Part shown: piece by piece, positions 1-8,973 of the stretch
Position numbering within the stretch: the first letter of the stretch is position 1
Layout: every line of letters starts with the position of its first letter
Source: Cerioporus squamosus
Lineage: Eukaryota > Basidiomycota > Agaricomycetes > Polyporales > Polyporaceae
Assembly (NCBI GenBank): GCA_022592435.1
Contig: JABYQS010000378.1
Location: 1-26,367 of the forward strand
Direction: 5' to 3'
DNA length: 26,367 nt
Notes under the pieces: model-generated
What the model saw: only the letters and a program-made list of their open reading frames with translations
Database searches by the model: none
What the model was told of the DNA's origin: nothing
Program-made: the position numbers and the translations under genes

Positions 1-312
1 TGCGCTCACCGTGCCCGCTCTCCTCGGCGCGTGGACGCCGCAAGGCACGTTCGCGTGGTTCGCAGGTGGAACATCTTCGGTTCGTGATGTCGCTGCTGTT
101 CGTGCCCGAGACGAAGGCGCTCTCGCTCGAGGAGCTCGACCAGGTGTTCAGCGTGCCGACGCGCACGCACGCGGCGTACCAGATCAAGGCCGCGGGGCAC
201 AACTTCCGGAGGTACGTGCTCAGGCAGAAGGTGGGCGACATGCCGCGCGTACGAGCATGAGGGGGCCATTGGGGAGAAGACGTATGCGATGGGCGGCGTC
301 GAGGCTGCGTGA
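1..312 (+). pseudogene. 3' end of MFS sugar-porter gene, frame disrupted
   Basis: This is the last exon of a sugar-porter gene of the same type as the three downstream copies; its 5' part lies outside the window. It encodes the last transmembrane segments and the C-terminal tail: [15 protein letters not shown], then [13 protein letters not shown] (the PETKG-type family motif after TM12), then [12 protein letters not shown], ending GGVEAA and TGA at 310-312. Compared with the other copies it lacks one base near 65, one near 80 and two near 246-249, so all three frames are needed to read it. Either this is a decaying copy or the sequence has base-calling errors. The protein similarity is certain; the loss of function is not. 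Confidence 0.8.
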
Positions 313-680
313 AGACCTTTTGCGCGTAGGCTGTTCCATGCCCTCTTTCCTCCATACTATGAAACCATAGTGCCGATAAGCATCGCCCTTCTTGCGTGTA
401 GTATATACCACTGGATTTCGATCTGATGTGTACACTAGCTCGGACGCTGTATATATGAACCTGTAGACCGCCACCATCATCCTGTATGTATCGATAAGTA
501 ATGTATGAATGCAGTCTCGTGCACATCCCCGCCCGCCTTTCACGTTTGGTGGAACCGACTGGTGAGTACTTGAGTCCTGAACGAATGCACCTTTCCCGCG
601 GAGTCTGACGTTCAGTAGCTACAAGAAGACGCCATCGGGGAACATCTCGCTTCCGATCGACACATGGCTCGTTGGTGGGT

Positions 681-975
681 CTCGGACGTCCGCAGATGAC
701 CAGACTAAATCTCACACTTTGAACGATGGCCGCCTAGGCTCCGCCGATTTTGTACACTGAACGCCGCGTTGCTACCGCCACTCGAACAACCACACCATTG
801 AACCCCTTGAACCTTCATCTACACTGGACGTAGCTGCTGTCCACGCCACTCGAAGAAGCTCGCTGGCGAGCTTCGGATGTATGCAGATGAGTGCAGATGA
901 CCTGATTTTTCGCACTTTGGACGGTCCACCGCTCGATTCTGCCCACACGGATGACGCTGCTGTCAGCGCCACTCG
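681..975. repeat. degenerate direct repeat in promoter region
   Basis: A block of about 104 bp at 681-784 recurs in degenerate form at 871-975. Both contain GCAGATGACC, then CACTTTG, and end in GCCACTCG. The terminal part (GCTGCTGTC, 1-3 bases, GCCACTCG) occurs a third time at 833-852; the copies are at 768-784, 833-852 and 956-975. In each copy a TACAC or CACAC word lies about 15-20 bp upstream. This is seen directly in the sequence. A regulatory role for the next gene is only a guess. Confidence 0.55.
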
Positions 976-1326
976 GGAGGAGCGAGGACACGATAGCCCT
1001 GGGCATTACGCCGGGTAAACCGGGCACGATCGGGGTCGGCGAGTACGTACACGCTGTTGTTCTGCTCATCGCTCCACTACTACGTACTGATATGGAATAA
1101 TGTAGGCATGAGCGACCGAGAGATACTCGCAGGAAGAGAGTGGCAAACGCTCGTCCGAGTGTGAGCGGAACGTGGTACGCGCAGCGCCCGCAAAACTTGG
1201 GTGGACCATGGTCTATCCCATGATGTATGGGGCTCTCAGCTCGTGCTTCTCCCCGATGAGCATCGTAACCGAGAGGCAGGTTGGACCGACAGAACTCTGA
1301 GCTTGGACGCCATGTACTGGAAACGT

Positions 1327-1336
1327 TGATAAGCTC
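1327..1336 (+). promoter_or_regulatory. possible GATA-factor site
   Basis: The ten bases TGATAAGCTC lie 86 bp upstream of the ATG at 1413. The same ten bases occur 100 bp upstream of the third full copy (8874-8883). HGATAR is the known core for fungal nitrogen GATA factors. A single short match is weak evidence. Confidence 0.3.
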
Positions 1337-1412
1337 GGCGTGCGGGGACCTTCTCCGCTGTACCTCCTCCCTGCACTCGGTCGGCCTCCCAACCCTCTCT
1401 GTGCTACACTCG

Positions 1413-3840
1413 ATGGCCTCCGAAGTCGTGAACGAGAAACGCGAGGCCCCGCATCTCAATGAGAAGGCGTCGTTCGAGGGTCGCGTGTCCTTCGTCGAAA
1501 TGCACGACGCCGAGTCCGCCTCACCGACTCGGACGCGCAGCCGGGACTTGAAGGCGAAACTCGAGAACCCGCTCGCGAGGCTCACGCACGAGCAGCTCCT
1601 CGCCGATGCGGCGGAGTTTGCGAGGACGCACGAGCTGGGCGAGTTTACGGAGACGATCCAGAAGGGCGCATTGCTCGCACAGGACCCAGCTGCGTTCGAG
1701 ACGCTGCCGCTGCTGAATGAGGAGGATCGGAGGGTGCTGAGGCGGGAGTTCACGCATAAATGGGACCATCCGAAGACCCTCTACTACCTCGTCATCATGT
1801 GCTCTGTTGCGGCGGCGGTGCAGGGTGTAAGTCGATCCTTCCGTCTTGGGTGTGCGTGTTATTGACCTACTCTACTCAACAACAGATGGACGAGTCGGTG
1901 ATCAACGGAGCAAACCTGTTCTTCCCGTCGCAGTTTGGCATCCAACCGCAACCCGGATCTGGTGCGAGCAGAGAGCAGTGGTTGATTGGGTTGGTCAATG
2001 GAGCACCATCCGTGCGTTATCTTTCTAAATGTCGCTACGAGTGTATACTGACGCTTTCATGCAGTTATGCTGTGGCATCCTCAGTTGCTGGCTGACAGGC
2101 CCTGTGCGTCACCGGTGCCTGCGCATCCCAGTAAAGGCCTACTGACCTCCTTGTTTCACCCTTAGCTCAATCGATGGTTAGGCCGTCGAGGCGCCATCTT
2201 TGTCGCCGGCGTGTTCTCCTTTGTCACTTGCATCTGGCAAGGCGTCACAAACTCCTGGCAACACCTCCTGGTCGCCCGCTTCTTCCTCGGCTTTGGCCTC
2301 GGCCCCAAGAGCGCGACGGTCCCCGTATACTCCGCAGAGTGTGCGCCGCCGCTCATCCGCGGGGCCCTCGTCATGATGTTCCAGACCTGGACGGCGTTTG
2401 GTATCATGTTCGGATACGTCGTGAACTTCGCGTTCCGGAGCGTCCCGGACCCTGCGGGTATCCGCGGCCTCAATTGGCGTCTCATGCTTGGAAGTGTAAG
2501 TCTTCCTCTGCCATGACAGTCGCTGGAAAAATGTGGATGTGAACTCATCATTTGCGCATTCAGGCAGGTATCCCGGCGTTGATCATTGTGGCCCAGGTGT
2601 ACTTCTGTCCGGAGTCGCCGCGATGGTACATGATGAAGGGCCGCTATACGAAGGCGTTTGAATCTCTTCGTCAACTGCGACACACGGAGCTCCAGGCTGC
2701 TCGGGATCTCTATTGTGCGTCCAACGAGTTGCATGCTCATGGATCTGGGTTGATACGTCTTGTCAGATATTCACGTCCTACTGGAGGAGGAGAATAAAGT
2801 CAGCAAGAGCACGCAAAACAAGTTCCTCGAGCTGTTCACCGTGCCGCGCAATCGCCGTGCTACGCTTGCGTCTGCCATCGTCATGTTCATGTGCGACTGG
2901 CCTTGGCCGTCCTACCGCAGCACGTACTGACGCGTGTTCATGCTCACAGGCAGCAGTTCTGCGGCATCAACGCCATCGCGTACTACTCCTCAAACATCTT
3001 CGTCCAAGGGGTTTCAGCCAAACTGCCGCTCTGCTCGCATCCTTCGGCTTCGGTGCAGTCAACTTCGTCTTCGCGGGGCCTGCGATTTGGACTATTGATA
3101 CCTTTGGACGCCGCAACCTCCTCCTTGTGTCATTCCCTCTGATGGCGGTGATGCTGCTCATGACCGGTTTCGCATTGTGCGTCCCGCGAGTTGCGATAGT
3201 CTGGAGTGCTGACCCTGATCAACGCTTCAGCTGGATACCGGAGTCGAGCCCCGCACATGTCGGAATCATCGCACTGGGCATCTATCTGTTCACGGCCGCG
3301 TACTCGCCCGGCGAGGGTCCAGTACCTCTCACAGTAAGTCAAGCATGAAGTCATGTCTTCCAGTGTCTGATAATTTCCCTTTCTAGTATTCCGCTGAAGC
3401 GTTCCCTCTGTACATCCGAGACATCGGCATGTCCCTCGCTACCTCTATAACTTGGTTTTTGTACGTCCTCTACTTCCTGACATGATATTCTTCTAACCAG
3501 CTGCTGCGCCCCCAGCACCTTCATCATCGCGCTGACCGTGCCTGCTCTGCTGGGTGCATGGACACCACAAGGAGTGTTTGCGTGGTTCGCAGCATGGAAC
3601 ATCTTTGGGTTCCTCGCCGCGCTTCTCTTTGTTCCGGAGACGAAGGCCCTGTCGCTCGAAGAGCTTGACCAGGTCTTCAGCGTACCGACACGCACCCATG
3701 CGACGTACCAGCTCAAGGCCGCGGGGCACAATTTCAGGAGGTACGTGTTGCGGCAGAAGCTCGGAGAGTTACCGCCGCTGTATGAGCACGAGGGGGCGAT
3801 TGGAGAGAAGACGTATGTCCCGGGAGTGGAGGCTGCGTGA
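1413..3840 (+). CDS. MFS sugar transporter, copy A (one frameshift)
   Basis: Twelve-TM sugar porter of the plasma membrane, expected to import a sugar or polyol by proton symport. Exons: 1413-1826, 1886-2011, 2065-2103, 2166-2495, 2564-2714, 2767-2890, 2950-3176, 3231-3333, 3387-3460, 3516-3840. Family motifs are present in order: NRWLGRRG in the loop after TM2, [41 protein letters not shown] and [12 protein letters not shown] cytosolic N-terminus of about 135 residues precedes TM1. Exon 7 is 227 nt instead of the 228 nt in the other copies; one base is missing in the G run at 3008-3011, which breaks the frame. With that base present the product would be about 637 aa. The start is the ATG giving an exon 1 of 414 nt, as in copy B. 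The [10 protein letters not shown] and NRWLGRRG surroundings recall fungal inositol/polyol-type porters, but the substrate cannot be read from sequence. Confidence 0.88.
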
Positions 3841-5197
3841 GCGGGGAGCTCCGAGTCGGGATCTCCTCCCGAGCGCGTGGAGTGTGCATGTCCAACTTCT
3901 TGTCCTTCTTGTCGATCATGATATTGCACCGTATGACGCACGAGGACTCTTCTTCCATCTCTCATGTAGGAAATGACCGGACCAGGTCCGATTTGCACCA
4001 TCATTGGCTCGGATGCTGCATTCACCTGTACGCACACGTAGCACACTGCTCGGCCGCTGCCGTATGGATGGCCAACCTACTCATCTTATCCCTGTTTTCG
4101 TGCACTGCATCGCCTCAAACGCAAGCGTACTCGGCTGTAAGGACTTCGCTGGTGAGTCCTTGAACGCGTGTAGACAAATACGAGATCTCATTCTGATATC
4201 CTGTCATCCAGTGCCCCGTCATCGTTCGGCACGCGCGCGCGTTTCTTGACTAGCGATGAAATCATCTTCCATTCGCTAGTACGACCGAATCGGAGCCGCA
4301 GTGTTCCCAAAATGCGACGGCCTCTTCTAGAGAGAGAGCCTCGCAACATATGTCGACGCCGGAGTCTCTGGTAACGGCACGTTGAATTCAGTTCGGTTCA
4401 TAATGGCTGATTGGACGATTGTGTTTCACATCCAGATATCACGCTTGCAAAGGGTACAGAGAGGTGAATGACAGGCTGTTTGCGATCCTCGAGGCATGGA
4501 GTTGCGCTCCGATGAGGTGCTGCGAGCCGTGGATGCCGAGGCTGAAGTTCCCAAGGTGATGTACAGGGGCTATGGGCACGACGGGAAGTCCGGTGACAGT
4601 GAGTACGTACGTGCAGGCTGCTATTCTAGTCACTCTCACTTACATCTTCTGTGGGTTGGGCAACAACTGGCGAGACGGAGTAGCGAACAGGAACTCCAGC
4701 ATGCCAACGGGGCCCGTGGACTGCACCACAAAGCAAGGCAGTCGCTTCTCAGGGTGCAAGCGGACCTATTGCGCCTCTACGCGGGCACACCTCGCGCGAA
4801 CCTTGATCTCCCTGCGTTCATTTGATCTCCCTGCGTTCATCTTCCTTGGCGACAACAGCCGTTGCGCTCAATGGTAAGATGAGCATCGCTGTGCTGAATG
4901 CTCCGAACTCGCAAAGGCCGATGTATAGAGCAAATAGCGATCCCTCAGGCAGCCACTCCGCCTCATGCCGTCAGGGCCTAACGATGTCTTGCATGCTCAC
5001 GGCTCATGTACTCCTGGAGTCACTCCCACCTTGGCATTCGAACATTTGGAGGCAGAGGAACAAGATCCACCGATACATAAGCAGCGATACTCTTCGTCTG
5101 CTTCCCCACCCCAGACCCCACTTCCTGCTCCCATCTCCGAACTTCACCGAACGCTGCACTCTGACGAAACCGACCTCCGCCTGTCATGCACTACACG
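3841..5197. other. intergenic region between sugar-porter copies A and B
   Basis: About 1.36 kb without a convincing gene. Open stretches at 4496-4825 and 4572-4877 show no family motif and no consistent splice pattern. The region contains a 19-bp perfect tandem repeat (4803-4840) and a small inverted repeat (ACTAGCGA at 4249-4256, TCGCTAGT at 4273-4280). The last few hundred bases are CT-rich, as expected for a fungal promoter. Confidence 0.6.
4803..4840. repeat. 19-bp perfect tandem duplication
   Basis: The 19-bp unit TTGATCTCCCTGCGTTCAT occurs twice back to back (4803-4821 and 4822-4840), about 360 bp upstream of the ATG of copy B. It looks like a recent slippage or duplication event. Confidence 0.9.
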
Positions 5198-7845
5198 ATG
5201 TCCTCTAACGACGATCATAAGAAACGAGATTCCGCAGCTCTCGTCGAGAAGAGCTCCTTCGAGGAGCGCGAGTCGGTCGTCGAGTTCCGCGACTCCGCGT
5301 CGGACTCCCTGTACCAGACGCGGGCTGGCGACTTGAACGCGATCATCGAGAACCCTCTCGCTAAGGTTTTGCACAAGCAGCTCCTGATCGATGCGGCAGA
5401 GTTCGCAAGGACTCACGAACTCGGCGAGTATACCGAGACGATTCAGAAGGGCGCGCTGCTCGCTCAAGACCACGCAGCGTTCGAGACGCTTCCTATGCTC
5501 ACCGAGGAGGATCGACGGATGCTGAGGCGGGAGTATACGCACAAGTGGGACCAGCCGAAGACGCTGTATTATCTGGTTATCGTGTGTGCGATTGCGGCAG
5601 CGGTACAAGGAGTATGCTCTCTTGGTTCTTACGTGGCGCATGCACTCATGAGCAACTTGAAATAGATGGACGAAGCTGTGATCAACGGCGCAAACCTCTT
5701 CTTTCCCACCCAGTTTGGGATCGAACCACCGCCAGGAAGAGGTGCGAGCAAGGAGCAATGGCTTATTGGGCTCGTAAACTCGGCGCCATCTGTACGTCGT
5801 CCCCGTCTATGGCCTCTGGTCTCCGAGTTACTGAGATCCTCCCGCAGCTGTGCTGCGGAATCCTCGGTTGTTGGCTCACAGACCCCGTGAGTGTCTCATC
5901 TGTATATTCGCGATCCTGCCACACCATCGGACTGAACGTCTATGTCCGTCACTTTCAGCTGAATCGACTCCTAGGACGTCGAGGCACGATTTTCCTGGCG
6001 GCCCTGGTCGGGTTCATTGTTTGCATCTGGCAGGGCTTAACCAACTCGTGGCAACACCTCCTGGTCGCCCGCTTCTTCCTCGGTCTCAGTCTCGGTCCCA
6101 ACAGTGCGACGGTCCCCGTGTACTCCGCAGAGTGCGCGCCGCCGCTCATCCGTGGGGCCCTCGTCATGATGTTCCAGACCTGGACGGCGTTCGGTATCAT
6201 GTTCGGCTATGTCATGAATTTCGCGTTCCGCGGCATCCCTGACCAAGGCGGCATTCGAGGGCTCAATTGGCGCCTCATGCTTGGCAGCGTATGTTTCCGT
6301 CGTGGTCTTTGCTGGATTGCAAGTGCGGGGGACTGATACATGCGTGTGTAGGCAGGCTTTCCCGCACTCATTCTCCTGGCACAAGTCTACTTCTGTCCGG
6401 AGTCGCCGAGGTGGTACATGATGAAGGGCCGTTACGCCATGGCATTCAAGTCGCTCCGTCGCCTGCGCCATACCGACCTTCAGGCCGCGCGAGACCTGTA
6501 CTGTACGTCCGAAAGCCATATCTTCTGTAAACATTGCTGATCCTTGGATGCCAGACATACATGTCCTGCTCAAAGCCGAGAAGGAGGCGAGCGATAGAAC
6601 ACACAACAAATTATTGGAGCTGTTCACTGTGCCTCGCAACCGGCGCGCGACGATCGCGTCGTCGATTATCATGTTCATGTACGGCTCAGTTGACCACTGG
6701 CATTCTCATGCTCAGCCGACTCATAGTCGTATATGTTTACAGGCAGCAGTTTTGTGGTGTGAACGCGATCGCATATTACTCATCCAACATCTTTGTGCAG
6801 GGCGGCTTCAGCGAGACCGCAGCCCTTCTTGCGTCCTTTGGCTTCGGGGCCATCAACTTCGTGTTCGCAGGGCCCGCTGTTTGGACGATAGACACCTTCG
6901 GACGCCGCAACCTCCTCCTGGTGTCATTCCCGCTCATGGCCGTGATGCTACTCATGACAGGCTTTGCATTGTGCGTGGGCCGTTCTCTCATGACTTGCCG
7001 CACATGCTAACGGAGACTACCGTGACTTCCAGCTGGATACCCGAGTCCAGTCCTGCACACGTCGGGATTATAGCGCTCGGGATCTACCTTTTCTCAGCTG
7101 CATACTCGCCGGGAGAGGGTCCAGTGCCGTTCACCGTGAGTCATTTCATCTCATATCTCCATTGCGTTCGCTCTGATACGTCATTAACATCAGTACGCCG
7201 CTGAAGCATTCCCGATGTACGTCCGTGACATCGGCATGTCCCTTGCCACCGCAGTGACCTGGTTTTTGTGCGTTCATTGCTTCCCTATCGACGCTCAGCT
7301 AACGAGCCCGACCCGTCCCCAGGAGCTTCGTCATCACGCTGACCGTGCCTGCCTTGCTGGGCGCTTGGACCCCGCAAGGCGTCTTCGGATGGTTCGCAGC
7401 GTGGAATATTTTTGGGTTCTTCGCCACACTGCTCTTCGTTCCGGAGACGAAGGCGCTCTCCCTGGAGGAGCTCGACCAGGTCTTCAGCGTACCAACGCAT
7501 ACGCATGCGACGTACCAACTGAAGGCGGCGGGTCACTTCGTCCGGAAGCATGTGCTGAGGCAGAGGGTGGCAAGATGCCGCCGCTATATGAGCACGAAGG
7601 CGCGCATTCACAGACGCGGTACGCACCAGGGGGCGCGGGGGCTGCCTGAGCCGCGCGATGCGAGTCCCGATATATCTCGTTCGGACGGAGGCATTTGTTC
7701 TCGCCTCGCTCAGAGTTACGAGAGACGAGAGACGTCGCTTGTACTACACCTGCGGTTGACGGTCCCGGCGAGCCGCCTTGACTACCCGCGCCCGATTACT
7801 TCACTGCTTGCTACATATTGCCTTCCGTGGACCGTGCTATCCTAA
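5198..7845 (+). CDS. MFS sugar transporter, copy B (shifted C-terminus)
   Basis: Sugar porter paralogous to copies A and C. Exons: 5198-5611, 5666-5791, 5848-5886, 5959-6288, 6352-6502, 6555-6678, 6743-6970, 7033-7135, 7194-7267, and 7323 to the stop. The ATG at 5198 gives a 414-nt exon 1 as in copy A; an in-frame ATG at 5186 is a possible alternative. Motifs: [60 protein letters not shown]. All twelve TM segments are open. Near 7570 one G is missing relative to the paralogues ([15 protein letters not shown] becomes [10 protein letters not shown]), so the frame misses the family stop at 7647-7649 and runs on to 7845. This gives about 703 aa with an unrelated basic tail. If the base is a sequencing error, the protein ends at 7649 with GGAGAA. 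Confidence 0.87.
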
Positions 7846-8973
7846 TGCCACGGAAAGACTCACATCGTAACATCCTTGTCCAAGTCGCATGCAGAATATC
7901 CCGCTCGGACATCCAGAAAATTCAGAGTGCCCGAAAATCGCCGTCAAGCACGTACATACAGCCAAAAAAGATATTCTCTACGCGCCGTAAATTCTTCGAT
8001 AGTACAAATGGGGGAAATGGTACGTACTCTCCCGACAATGTTGTACAGAGCGAGCCGCCTTTGAAGCGCCCGGAAGTTTGAACTGAACCACCATGATGTA
8101 CTAGTACTGCATCCGCACGTCTTCCAGCGCGCAACGATTTCCCGGAGTCCATCAAGTGTTGGGCTCCTCAATCTTGCTGACACTCTCTCCTACCGCATCC
8201 TTGACCATAGCTCTATATCTGACCCCAGCGTTCTTCCTTGCCGCCAGGACCGTATTGCCCACCGTGTGCGTATGCCAGTGCACAATGGGACGGAGACCGT
8301 GTTTGTGTGATAGTGGTGAGTGTCAGTGGACTATCAGAAGTCCGGAGTCTGACGTTACCTTCGGCTCTTCGACATCTCGGCCGATGGTGGAGCTGACTTA
8401 CACTATGACGGCGGTGGGAGACTCGCCAACAGTCTCGCGGTTAGTCGTTCAGGACCATGCCAATTCGGACCTCAGGCTGAAACCAGTTGTTATAGCCCCG
8501 GGCGCATCCTAAGAATCACGACACGGTCCTTTGGTATATGATTGTCAGCATGCGTAGAGTAGAACCAACAACGAAGGGTTCAGAGAAGACAGCGAGCGCT
8601 ACGTCAGAAGGATCTGCAAGGCGCAAGGGACGAAGAGTACGTACACACTTCCCTCCTTCTCACTTCGTAACTCCTTATGTTCATGACAACAGACTACGTC
8701 AGATATTCGTACGTATTTTGACCATTCTAATGCCTCCAAATGGAGTGGACCCTCGAGCATCTGGGCCGGGCCCCACGATGTGCATTCCCGATGGCACAAC
8801 CGCCAGCAGATAACGCCCTACGGGAGGAGGTCTTCGGGGATCTTCAGGGTTGGACATTGACGACCGCAAATGCTGATAAGCTCTTACCCGGGTCTCGCGT
8901 CCCATGGGACCCCTGACTCGCATCCCCGTACGCCCACATCCCCACCTAACTGCTGAGCACGCACGGCACGACC
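7846..8973. other. intergenic region between sugar-porter copies B and C
   Basis: About 1.1 kb. I recognise no gene on either strand. An AT-richer stretch lies near 7900-8000. A GATA-like element at 8874-8883 is listed separately. The ATG of copy C at 8974 has a good context (CACGACC before ATG). Confidence 0.6.
8874..8883 (+). promoter_or_regulatory. possible GATA-factor site
   Basis: TGATAAGCTC lies 100 bp upstream of the copy C start and is identical to the ten bases upstream of copy A (1327-1336). Otherwise the two upstream regions have diverged. No exact counterpart is seen upstream of copy B. Confidence 0.3.

Larger units (their letters stand above)
313..1412. other. intergenic region upstream of the first full sugar-porter gene
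   Basis: I see no gene in these 1.1 kb. The reading frames here, including a long antisense one from 1753 to 815, lack recognisable protein features. The region holds a degenerate repeat at 681-975 and a GATA-type element at 1327-1336, both listed separately. It should include the 3' UTR of the left fragment and the promoter of the gene starting at 1413. Confidence 0.6.

Noticed and set aside
815..1753. Long antisense open frame (312 codons)
   Set aside because: It overlaps exon 1 of sugar-porter copy A on the opposite strand and its upstream region. The coding signal and protein motifs are on the + strand; the antisense frame is a GC-rich shadow.
4249..4280. Inverted repeat ACTAGCGA/TCGCTAGT as a hairpin or operator
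   Set aside because: Eight-base arms with a 16-base loop occur easily by chance in 26 kb, and no context supports a role.
4496..4877. Open frames suggesting a small gene between copies A and B
   Set aside because: No recognisable motif, no consistent splicing, and neither of the overlapping frames is clearly better. Treated as non-coding.
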